Program-made: the position numbers and the translations under genes
Shown: piece by piece, positions 51,765 to 59,348 of the stretch
Position numbering within the stretch: position 1 is the stretch's first letter
Layout of the letters: the number at the start of each line of letters is the position of its first letter
The notes under the pieces: model-generated
Databases searched by the model: none
Seen by the model: the letters and a program-made list of their open reading frames with translations, nothing else
Told to the model about the DNA's origin: nothing
NCBI GenBank assembly: GCA_038237435.1
Contig: JBBRYT010000006.1
Span: 1-64,000 of the forward strand
Source of the DNA: JACCTI01 sp038237435
GTDB taxonomy: Bacteria; Verrucomicrobiota; Verrucomicrobiia; Chthoniobacterales; UBA10450
Direction: 5' to 3'
DNA length: 64,000 bases

Positions 51765-52658
51765 TTGAACCTCAGCGCTCAACAAAAAATCCGTCTTGGT
51801 GCCTGCGCCTGGAGCTTCGAGGAGTGGCGCGGCGCGTTTTATCCGGCCGATTTGCCTAACGAACGCTGGCTCGAATTTTATGCACGCTATTTTCCGGCGA
51901 TCGAAATCGATTCCACCTTTTATCATCCGCCGTCGGAGAAAACGGTGCGCCGCTGGGCGGAAAGCACGCCGGCTTCGTTTCGTTTTACCTGTAAATTGCC
52001 GCGCCATCTGACCCACGAGTGTCACCTGCGCGATTGCTCCGCCGAATTCAATGCCTTCCTTCGACTGCTTGAGCCGCTCGCCGATAAGCTGCACGTCGTT
52101 CTTATTCAACTGCCTCCTTCCTTCGTCCCAAAAGAAGGCAAACCGGTCTTACGCAATTTTCTCGCGGCGCTTCCCGGCGACTTTCGCTTTGCCATCGAAT
52201 TTCGCCATCCCGGCTGGCATCGACCGCAAGTCATCCGTCTCTTGCAAAAACATCGCGTCTGTTGGGTCTGGGCGGATACCAGTCCGCTCAACGAACGTAA
52301 TCTCGCGCCCTTCGAGCTCTGGCCGCAAACCGCCGACTTTATCTACCTGCGACTGCTAGGCGACTACTCCACCAAGTATGACGGCGACGGCCAGCACCTG
52401 CATCGCTATGGGAAGCTGCTGTGGAAACGGGAAGCAGCTTTGGAGAGCTGGGCGCTTAAGGTCGGGAGGCACCTTGACGAAGTGCGTAACGTCTGGGGCT
52501 TCGTCAACAACCACTTTGAAGGTTTCGCGCCGGAGACGTGCCAACGCCTTGCCCAAAAGCTTGGTTACGAGCTACCTCTTCCGAGCCTGAGTGAAACCGC
52601 TTCCGCGGATCCAGGTCAACTAGACCTCTTCGCCAGGACTGCCGAGAAACCCGACTAG
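51765..52658 (+). CDS. DUF72 family protein (YecE-like)
   Basis: This 297-residue protein has a TIM-barrel-like DUF72 pattern: IRLGACAWSFEEWRGAFYPA, AIEIDSTFYHPPSEKTVRRW, PASFRFTCKLPRHLTHECHL, and DFIYLRLLGDYS. The start is TTG at 51765 (NLSAQQKIRLG), because no ATG is in frame nearby. Function is unknown; members may be metal-independent hydrolases or DNA-repair-associated. A CCTAACGAA near-copy lies at 51857-51865. Confidence 0.88.
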   Translation: MNLSAQQKIRLGACAWSFEEWRGAFYPADLPNERWLEFYARYFPAIEIDSTFYHPPSEKTVRRWAESTPASFRFTCKLPRHLTHECHLRDCSAEFNAFLRLLEPLADKLHVVLIQLPPSFVPKEGKPVLRNFLAALPGDFRFAIEFRHPGWHRPQVIRLLQKHRVCWVWADTSPLNERNLAPFELWPQTADFIYLRLLGDYSTKYDGDGQHLHRYGKLLWKREAALESWALKVGRHLDEVRNVWGFVNNHFEGFAPETCQRLAQKLGYELPLPSLSETASADPGQLDLFARTAEKPD

Positions 52659-52737
52659 CTCATGCTCAGGCTCCGCGCCTACTCAAGTTAACTCAGCTAA
52701 CACTCGCCGGCTTTTGTCTACTCCTGGTTGATCTTGG

Positions 52738-54018
52738 TTATAGCTCGTTACCGATGGCCGCGGCTCCAAAATAGGGCTGGATAGCTGCAGGCAAAACCAC
52801 AGAACCGTCAGGTTTCTGGCCGCTTTCGATCAGCGCGGCGAACAAGCGAGGTAAGGCCAATCCCGAGCCATTCAGGGTATGACAGAAGCGATTTTTGCCG
52901 TCAGCATCCTTGAAGCGCAAATTCATGCGGCGCGCTTGATAATCTTCGAAGTTCGAACAGCTCGAGACTTCAAGATAAGCCTGCTGGCCGGGTGACCAAA
53001 CTTCCAGATCATAGGTCTTAGCTGAACCAAAGCCGAGATCGCCCGTGCAAAGTTCTATCACCCGATAATGCAAACCCAACGCCTGTAAGACACGCTCGGC
53101 GTTCGTTGTGAGAGACTCGTGCTCTGCATAGGAAGTTTCGGGCGTAGTTAGCTTCACTAGCTCTACCTTGTCGAACTGATGCACGCGAATAATGCCGCGA
53201 GTCTCGCGTCCGGCCGAGCCAGCTTCACGTCGAAAGCATGGCGTGTAAGCGACAAACTTCTTCGGTAACTCGCTGGCGGCGAGGATTTCTTCGCGGTGAA
53301 AGTTCGTTACCGGAACTTCTGCGGTTGGGGCGAGGAATAGCTGATTCTCTTCCAGCCCATACATGTCCTCTTCGAACTTAGGCAACTGTGTTGTGCCGAT
53401 CATGCAATCGCGCCTAACGAGGAATGGCGGACTCATTTCAAGGTAACCATGCTCGCGCGTATGCAGATCGAGCATGAACTGAATAAGGGCTCTCTCCAGT
53501 TTCGCACCTGCGCCGGTAAAACAAATGAAGCCACTGCCGCTTAACTTCGCCGCGCGTTCCTGATCGAATAGTCTTAGACGCGTTCCGATCGCGACGTGGT
53601 CCTGCACTCCTCCAGATAGCTGGGGCTTTTCACCCCAACTCCGCACAATCGGATTATCCTTCGCCTCTTTTCCAATCGGCGCGGCGCCATGCGGGAGGTT
53701 CGGAATATTAAGAAGCAGGTTTTGCTGCTCTTCGTCGCGTTCGACCGTCTGCTGACTCAATAGCGCGATCTGATCGCCGATCTCACGCACCTTGTCTTCC
53801 AAGTCATCCGACGACTCGCCGCGACTCCGCTTACCACCGATCTCCTTGCTCAGTCGTTTGCGATCGGCGTTGAGTTGCTGCAACGCCGTTTCTGCTTTGC
53901 GCCGTTCGGTATCGACACGCAGCAGCTCGTCGATCTTCGCCGCATCTTCGCCTCCACGAGTCGCTAGGCGTTCCTTCACGAAGTCCGGCTGTTCGCGAAT
54001 GAGGCGAATGTCGAGCAT
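52738..54018 (-). CDS. serS: Seryl-tRNA synthetase
   Basis: This 426-residue class II synthetase charges tRNA-Ser. The N-terminal coiled-coil arm (AETALQQLNADRKRLSKEIG, GKRSRGESSDDLEDKVREIG) recognises the tRNA. The catalytic domain has motif 2 (FRREAGSAGRETRGIIRVHQ, then FDKVELV) and motif 3 (NGSGLALPRLFAALIESGQK). Length is normal. An exact dispersed-word copy lies at 53413-53421. Confidence 0.97.
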   Translation of the reverse strand: MLDIRLIREQPDFVKERLATRGGEDAAKIDELLRVDTERRKAETALQQLNADRKRLSKEIGGKRSRGESSDDLEDKVREIGDQIALLSQQTVERDEEQQNLLLNIPNLPHGAAPIGKEAKDNPIVRSWGEKPQLSGGVQDHVAIGTRLRLFDQERAAKLSGSGFICFTGAGAKLERALIQFMLDLHTREHGYLEMSPPFLVRRDCMIGTTQLPKFEEDMYGLEENQLFLAPTAEVPVTNFHREEILAASELPKKFVAYTPCFRREAGSAGRETRGIIRVHQFDKVELVKLTTPETSYAEHESLTTNAERVLQALGLHYRVIELCTGDLGFGSAKTYDLEVWSPGQQAYLEVSSCSNFEDYQARRMNLRFKDADGKNRFCHTLNGSGLALPRLFAALIESGQKPDGSVVLPAAIQPYFGAAAIGNEL

Positions 54019-54085
54019 GGCGCGGAGTGTAGCACAAGCTGGCGAAACCGCGTGACTTTGCCGGACGCTCTCTCATATTTCGGAC

Positions 54086-55138
54086 GTGGAACAGCTCAAC
54101 CTCCTCGGGGTTGCACTAGGACTTGCTGCCCTCGCGGGCATCAATCTTTACCTGACCGTTTTCGTCTCGGGGCTCGCGATCAATCAGCATTGGATCACGC
54201 TCGCACCGCAATACCAATCACTCCAGGTGCTGGGTCACCCCGCCATCGTCACCATCGCCGGCGTTCTCTACTTCCTGCAATTTTTTGCCGACAAAATCCC
54301 GTGGATCGATTCCGCGTGGGACGCAGTGCACACTGTTATTCGACCGATCGGCGGCGCGCTCCTCGCCCTCCGCGTGCTCGGTCATTTCAATTCGACCGTG
54401 GAAATCGTCGTGCTGCTCCTAGCCGGTGGCACGAGTCTGATCGCGCATACCGCAAAAGCTTCCACGCGACTGGTGGCGAACACATCGCCCGAGCCGTTTT
54501 CCAACATCGGACTCAGTCTCGCGGAAGACGCGGCCGTTTTCGGCGGACTGGCTCTCATTCATTACAATCCGATTGCGGCGCTGATTGTTTTTCTGCTCGC
54601 GCTGGCCGCGTTTCTTTATTTTGCGCCAAAAATTCTGCGCACCATCCGCGCGAAGCTCTGGCTCATTTTCAAGAAGCTGAATTTTCCGGCGGATTTTAGC
54701 GGTGCGGTGACGTTGCCAATCGCGCTGCCGTCAAAATTCGCCGACACATTCAGTCGTCAAAATGTCTTGAGCGAGACAATTGCCTGGTCGGTTCCATGTT
54801 TGAGCGGACGCGGGCGGCGCATCCCACCGAATCTTTTTGGCGCGTTAGTCGCAACCAATGAAGAGCCGCGTAAATTGGTTTTTGTGGCGCGCAAAGGCGG
54901 CCGCGGATTCGCGCAAACGATCGAACTCGACGGGATGACCGTCGCGCGCGAGCCGAAATTTCTCTCGGAAAATCTCGTGATTTTCCCAGCTGCCGGCAAA
55001 GGCCCCAGATATCTTTTTATTTTTCCACGACCGAGCGGTCCGCTCGTGCAGGAGATAGCCGAACATTTGCGCGCGCGTTTGAGTGCGCCGGTTGCGACGG
55101 CCGTCCACGCCGAGCCGGAACCGGCCTTGCACGCCTAA
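54086..55138 (+). CDS. DUF4126 membrane protein with C-terminal soluble domain
   Basis: This 350-residue protein starts with GTG at 54086. Residues 1-190 are the DUF4126 membrane domain (LLGVALGLAALAGINLYLTV, PAIVTIAGVLYFLQFFADKI, PWIDSAWDAVHTVIRPIGGA). A soluble tail of about 150 residues follows (LPSKFADTFSRQNVLSETIA, ELDGMTVAREPKFLSENLVI). The role is unknown; DUF4126 proteins are found in many soil and aquatic bacteria. The TAA stop is that of CCTAACGAA at 55135-55143. Confidence 0.85.
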   Translation: MEQLNLLGVALGLAALAGINLYLTVFVSGLAINQHWITLAPQYQSLQVLGHPAIVTIAGVLYFLQFFADKIPWIDSAWDAVHTVIRPIGGALLALRVLGHFNSTVEIVVLLLAGGTSLIAHTAKASTRLVANTSPEPFSNIGLSLAEDAAVFGGLALIHYNPIAALIVFLLALAAFLYFAPKILRTIRAKLWLIFKKLNFPADFSGAVTLPIALPSKFADTFSRQNVLSETIAWSVPCLSGRGRRIPPNLFGALVATNEEPRKLVFVARKGGRGFAQTIELDGMTVAREPKFLSENLVIFPAAGKGPRYLFIFPRPSGPLVQEIAEHLRARLSAPVATAVHAEPEPALHA

Positions 55139-55184
55139 CGAATCGTTCTTGTAGCGGCGGTCTGTCACCGCCGATTATCGGCGA

Positions 55185-56546
55185 ATGTCTTCCGCCGAAC
55201 GATACGCGGAATTACGTGAACGCGGGCGCGTCAAGGAACGCGCGCTTTCTCTTGGCGCGCGCACGCCTAACGAATTGGAATTACAGGCGCGCTGGTTCGC
55301 CGGCGATTTCGGGAAACATTTTCGTTCCGTTGACGGAAAGGTAATCGAGATCGTGCAATTCGGGACGTGGAATCGCGAAGCGGGTCCCGATTTTCACAGC
55401 GCCGCGATCCAAGTCGACGGCGGCGAAACGCAAATCGGCAGCATCGAATTCGATCTGAGCGATCGAAACTGGGAGACGCATGGACACGCTTCCAATCCAG
55501 CTTTCGAAAATACGGTGCTGCACGTTTTCGTGAACGGAAGTGATCGCACCTTTTTCACTCGCACACCCTCGCATCGCAACGTGCTGCAAGTGCGCGTCGA
55601 TCCCTTTGTTTTACCGGATGCGTTTTCCTTAAACATTCCACTCGCCCGGCCCGGTCGCTGTCAGGCGCCGTTGCAGGATCAACCAGCGGAACGCGTGCAA
55701 AGCATCATCGAGGCGGCGGCGCGTTTTCGTCTGCAGCGCAAGGCTGCGCGATTGCGCGCGATGACCGAAACGCACGGCGCCGACGAAGCACTCTTCCAGG
55801 AGCTCGCCGCTGCTCTCGGTTATAAGCAAAACAAGCTGCCCTTCACGCTCGTTGCGCAACGCGTTTCGCTCGCACAGTTGCGCGCCAATCCAGGTGAAGC
55901 GGAAGCGATTCTCTTCGGCGTAGCGGGCTTTCTCGAAGTGACTGATCTGGCCGCTTTCGAAAAAGAAACGCGCTCGTATCTGCGCAAACTTTGGGATCAA
56001 TGGTGGCCGCATCGCGACCAAATGCAGCGGCTGATGTTGCCGAGCGACGTTTGGCGTTTGAGCGGGGCGCGTCCGTTAAATAATCCGCAGCGCCGGCTCG
56101 GGGCCCTGGCCATGATCGCGCAGCAGTGGTCAGGCTGGATGCACTCGTTAGGCACGGAGACCACGCGAGATTTCCTTTTATCGCTGCGACATCCGTATTG
56201 GAATCATCACTACACTCTCACCTCGGAACCGGCTCCGAAAGAAATGGCGCTCGTCGGTGATTCACGCGTGAGAGAAATTCTCGCGAACATCGTCTATCCA
56301 TTTCTGCTCACGCGTGGCGCGGATGTTTGGCCGCATTATGAGAAGCTCTCCGCGAAACTATCGAATCGGCGTCTCGAAACCGCGGTCGCCCGCTTGTTCG
56401 GCAGCGACACGCGCCGCCAAGAATTCGTTCGCACCGTCGCGCAACAACAAGGCCTGCTCCAGATCTATGAGGATTTTTGTCTGCAGGACAATTCCGATTG
56501 CGCGCACTGCCCGTTCCCCGAGCAAATGCAGAAATGGATCGGTTGA
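55185..56546 (+). CDS. DUF2851 family protein
   Basis: This 453-residue protein has the DUF2851 pattern: AEYRELRERGRVKERAL-like start, FGTWNREAGPDFHSAAIQVD, GGETQIGSIEFDLSDRNWET, HPYWNHHYTL, and the C-terminal CX...C cluster (LQDNSDCAHCPFPEQMQKWI). The function is unknown. A CCTAACGAA copy lies near the start (55265-55273) and an exact CTCGTTAGG copy at 56144-56152 (Ser-Leu-Gly). Confidence 0.9.
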   Translation: MSSAERYAELRERGRVKERALSLGARTPNELELQARWFAGDFGKHFRSVDGKVIEIVQFGTWNREAGPDFHSAAIQVDGGETQIGSIEFDLSDRNWETHGHASNPAFENTVLHVFVNGSDRTFFTRTPSHRNVLQVRVDPFVLPDAFSLNIPLARPGRCQAPLQDQPAERVQSIIEAAARFRLQRKAARLRAMTETHGADEALFQELAAALGYKQNKLPFTLVAQRVSLAQLRANPGEAEAILFGVAGFLEVTDLAAFEKETRSYLRKLWDQWWPHRDQMQRLMLPSDVWRLSGARPLNNPQRRLGALAMIAQQWSGWMHSLGTETTRDFLLSLRHPYWNHHYTLTSEPAPKEMALVGDSRVREILANIVYPFLLTRGADVWPHYEKLSAKLSNRRLETAVARLFGSDTRRQEFVRTVAQQQGLLQIYEDFCLQDNSDCAHCPFPEQMQKWIG

Positions 56547-56583
56547 ATTCCCGAGGGAACGTCGCTACGATGCGGCTCCGAAC

Positions 56584-56654
56584 GCGGGTGTAGTTCAATG
56601 GTAGAACGCCAGCTTCCCAAGCTGGACACGAGGGTTCGATTCCCTTCACCCGCT
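56584..56654 (+). tRNA. tRNA-Gly (CCC anticodon)
   Basis: The acceptor arms GCGGGTG/CACCCGC, D-arm TAGTTCAATGGTAGAA, anticodon loop TTCCCAA (CCC) between CCAGC/GCTGG and T-arm GAGGGTTCGATTCCCTTC give a complete class I cloverleaf of 71 bases. CCA is not encoded. Confidence 0.96.
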
Positions 56655-56667
56655 AATTTTTTTTTCT

Positions 56668-56991
56668 ATGCGGGTAACGAACAAATGGTTAGGCGCAGCG
56701 TGTGCGAGCCTCTTTTTCTTAGGCGCGGTCGGTTGCCGGACAACACACAAGGACGGCGCGAGGGCTGAAAAAAAGAAGGCTGTGCTGCCAACGGCGGTGG
56801 GTCCCACTCAGACCGGCAGTTCCTTGCCGCGCCACGCCTACGTCACCGAGGAAACGAAGCTCGCAGACGAACGCCGCGAACAGGCGAAGAAGGAAAAAAA
56901 AGCGAAGTCCAAGTCAGTTGAGAAAATCAAAAAGAGCGAAAAACGTAAACCGGTTGACCAGGACTACGTCCCGCGCGGCGGCTTCCGTTAA
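56668..56991 (+). CDS. Small lysine-rich lipoprotein
   Basis: This 107-residue protein has a lipobox signal (SLFFLGAVGCRTT, cysteine near residue 23). The mature part is dominated by lysine- and glutamate-rich helix (ERREQAKKEKKAKSKSVEKI, KKSEKRKPVDQDYVPRGGFR), probably tethering the outer membrane to the cell wall or nucleic acids. It directly follows tRNA-Gly. The family is not recognised. Confidence 0.7.
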   Translation: MRVTNKWLGAACASLFFLGAVGCRTTHKDGARAEKKKAVLPTAVGPTQTGSSLPRHAYVTEETKLADERREQAKKEKKAKSKSVEKIKKSEKRKPVDQDYVPRGGFR

Positions 56992-57248
56992 CCAGCGAAA
57001 GGGGCTGGAAGTGGCTCGATCCATTGACATTTTGCCGCTTTGGATAATAGTTAACACGGTTAAGCATGTTGGGTTTGTGCTAGTTGGCGCTACGCTTCCT
57101 CGTGAAGGGCGCTGATTCTTCAGTCTCAACAGCTATACGACACAACGTCGGCCACGAGGTTCTTCGAGTAGCCTCGCAGAATAGATAGCTGGCTGCGCCG
57201 TGAGGCGGCAGCACATAACGCGGAGCTCGAACTCTGCGTGCAAGAGAC
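56992..57248. other. Intergenic region
   Basis: These 257 bases between the lipoprotein and a small membrane protein show a possible TTGACA element near 57023 but no well-spaced partner, no hairpin with a T-run and no convincing gene. Confidence 0.35.
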
Positions 57249-57560
57249 ATGAAAAATATAACTTACATCGGGCGTACTGCTCGCGATGGCGAACTGTCGA
57301 CCGCGGATCAGATCAATCGAACAATGGCGGCGACGTCTTGGAACTTCCAGGCGTCGGCGGCACGGCTTCCTCGAGGCACAGGTTCACTGGGCAAGAATCG
57401 CGCGTCAATCCGTGCGTTCCGCGCTCTGAGCCAAAACTTCTTCGATGCGGAAGCCAAGTTGGGCGAGCGGGTCGACGGCGCGATTTTCGCGCTGATCATG
57501 CTGCTGGCTGCCTGGCCGCTGGCCGGGGCCGCACATGCGATTTTCCATCTGATCAAATAA
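57249..57560 (+). CDS. Small membrane protein of unknown function
   Basis: This 103-residue protein has a hydrophilic N-terminal part (NITYIGRTARDGELSTADQI), a helix with RASIRAFRALSQNFFDAEAK and one C-terminal membrane helix (GAIFALIMLLAAWPLAGAAH). An AAGAGA tract precedes the ATG. No family is recognised. It lies just upstream of the paoA operon but 90 bases away. Confidence 0.55.
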   Translation: MKNITYIGRTARDGELSTADQINRTMAATSWNFQASAARLPRGTGSLGKNRASIRAFRALSQNFFDAEAKLGERVDGAIFALIMLLAAWPLAGAAHAIFHLIK

Positions 57561-57657
57561 TTTCCGGCTCGCTGCGCTGACAAATTGTTGGCGCAGCGGG
57601 CCGATGCTGAAAAAATACGTTTCATCTTTCGCGCGCCCGCGTTTATTGGCGAGGGGC

Positions 57658-58353
57658 ATGGAAGAGGAAACGTTCGATTCCATTTTCGGTGTTGCGCCGC
57701 AAGGGGGCGCTGAGGCCGATATTGATCATCATCTTCTTTTCGGCAATCCGGTCGCGCGTCGTACCTTCCTGAAACAAGTTGCGGGAACCGGCGCGGCGAT
57801 CGCAATCGGTCCTTCGTTATTGGCTGCGGCCAAAGCGTCCGCCGAGGAAGCGAGCACGGTCACAAGTCTCACGCCGCCCGTCGGCGCGATTGACGTTAAG
57901 CTCAAGATTAACGGCAAGGATTTCGATCTGCCGCAACTCGATCCGCGCGTCACTCTGCTAGACGCATTGCGCGAACGTCTGCATCTCACCGGTTCGAAAA
58001 AAGGTTGCGACCACGGGCAGTGCGGCGCGTGCACGGTGCTCGTAAACGGTCGCCGCGTGAACTCGTGTCTCTCGTTAGCCGCGATGCACGATGGCGATGA
58101 CATCACCACCATCGAAGGCCTCGCGCAAGGCGAGCAATTGCATCCCGTGCAGCAAGCGTTTCTCGAGCACGATGGTTTTCAATGCGGCTACTGCACGCCC
58201 GGCCAGATTTGTTCGGCGGTCGCGTGCATCAAGGAAGGCCACATCAAGGACGAAGACGAAATACGCGAATGGATGAGCGGCAATCTCTGCCGTTGCGGCG
58301 CGTATCCAAATATTTTGGCGGCGGTCAAAGACGCGGCTGACAAAAACGCATGA
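57658..58353 (+). CDS. paoA: 2Fe-2S subunit of aldehyde oxidoreductase (PaoA/YagT-like), Tat-exported
   Basis: From the ATG at 57658 this 231-residue protein has a twin-arginine signal (ARRTFLKQVAGTGAAIAIG), then two [2Fe-2S] domains. The plant-type one is KGCDHGQCGACTVLVNGRRV and the second is CGYCTPGQICSAVAC with NLCRCGAYPNILAAVKDAAD. It passes electrons from the molybdenum subunit. It is first of a five-gene operon with four-base overlaps. The earlier ATG at 57604 would place 18 residues before the Tat signal and is less likely. Confidence 0.93.
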   Translation: MEEETFDSIFGVAPQGGAEADIDHHLLFGNPVARRTFLKQVAGTGAAIAIGPSLLAAAKASAEEASTVTSLTPPVGAIDVKLKINGKDFDLPQLDPRVTLLDALRERLHLTGSKKGCDHGQCGACTVLVNGRRVNSCLSLAAMHDGDDITTIEGLAQGEQLHPVQQAFLEHDGFQCGYCTPGQICSAVACIKEGHIKDEDEIREWMSGNLCRCGAYPNILAAVKDAADKNA

Positions 58354-59348
58354 ATCCTTTTGCTTACTCACGCGCGACCGATCAGCAGCAGGCTTTGACT
58401 GCGATTGCTGCCGCACCGCAGGGGAAATTTCTCGGCGGCGGCACGAACCTGATCGACCTGATGAAGATGGGCGTGGAAACGCCTAACAAGTTAATCGACA
58501 TCAATCGTCTGCCGCTGGCGCAGATCGAAGAATTGCCCGAGGGCAAAGGCGTTCGCCTCGGCGCGATAGCGAAAAATTCCGACGCGGCCGAGCATCAACT
58601 GATCACGCAGCGCTATCCGGTTTTGAGTCAAGCGTTCCTCGCCGGTGCGAGCCCGCAGTTGCGCAACATGGCCACCGTCGGTGGCAACCTTTTGCAACGG
58701 ACGCGCTGCTATTATTTTTACGATCCGGCCTTTCCTCAATGCAACAAGCGCAATCCCGGCAGCGGATGCGGCGCGATTAATGGCTTCAATCGCATTCACG
58801 CCATTCTCGGTCAGAGCGATCAATGCATTGCGACGCATCCGAGTGATATGTGCGTCGCGCTGGCCGCGCTCGATGCCGTCGTGCGTGTGCAAGGACCGAA
58901 GGGCGAACGCGAAATTCCCTTCGCGGATTTTCATCGGCTCCCGGGCAAAACGCCCAACATCGAAACCAATTTGCAGCCTAACGAGTTGATTACCGCGGTC
59001 GATTTACCGGCAATGCCGTTTGCCACGCGCTCGCATTACTTGAAGATGCGCGACCGCGCCAGTTACGCCTTCGCGCTCGTTAGCGTCGCCGCCATTCTCA
59101 ATGTCGGGCCCGACCAAAAAATTAAAGAAGCGCGCATCGCGCTTGGCGGCGTTGCGCACAAACCATGGCGCGCCACCGAAGCGGAGAAGTCTTTAGTCGG
59201 ACAAACTGCCGACGAAAAATCTTTCGCCGCCGCCGCGCAGGCTGCGCTCGCGAACGCCAAGGCCTACAAGTACAACGAGTTTAAAATCGAACTGGCGAAG
59301 CGCACCATCGTGCGCGCACTCACCACCGTCGCCGCAATGCCAGCATGA
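58350..59348 (+). CDS. paoB: FAD subunit of aldehyde oxidoreductase (PaoB/YagS-like)
   Basis: This 332-residue FAD-binding protein of the CO dehydrogenase/xanthine dehydrogenase family shows KFLGGGTNLIDLMKMGVETP and NMATVGGNLLQRTRCYYFYD. Extra cysteines (RTRC, QCNKRN, GSGCGA, SDQC, SDMC) match the additional [4Fe-4S] cluster of PaoB. Its ATG overlaps paoA's stop by four bases. An exact dispersed-word copy lies at 58977-58985 (Pro-Asn-Glu). Confidence 0.92.
   Translation: MNPFAYSRATDQQQALTAIAAAPQGKFLGGGTNLIDLMKMGVETPNKLIDINRLPLAQIEELPEGKGVRLGAIAKNSDAAEHQLITQRYPVLSQAFLAGASPQLRNMATVGGNLLQRTRCYYFYDPAFPQCNKRNPGSGCGAINGFNRIHAILGQSDQCIATHPSDMCVALAALDAVVRVQGPKGEREIPFADFHRLPGKTPNIETNLQPNELITAVDLPAMPFATRSHYLKMRDRASYAFALVSVAAILNVGPDQKIKEARIALGGVAHKPWRATEAEKSLVGQTADEKSFAAAAQAALANAKAYKYNEFKIELAKRTIVRALTTVAAMPA

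Noticed and set aside
57023..57052. TTGACA near 57023 with GATAAT as a sigma-70 promoter
   Set aside because: The spacer is only about 13 bases, too short for a standard promoter.
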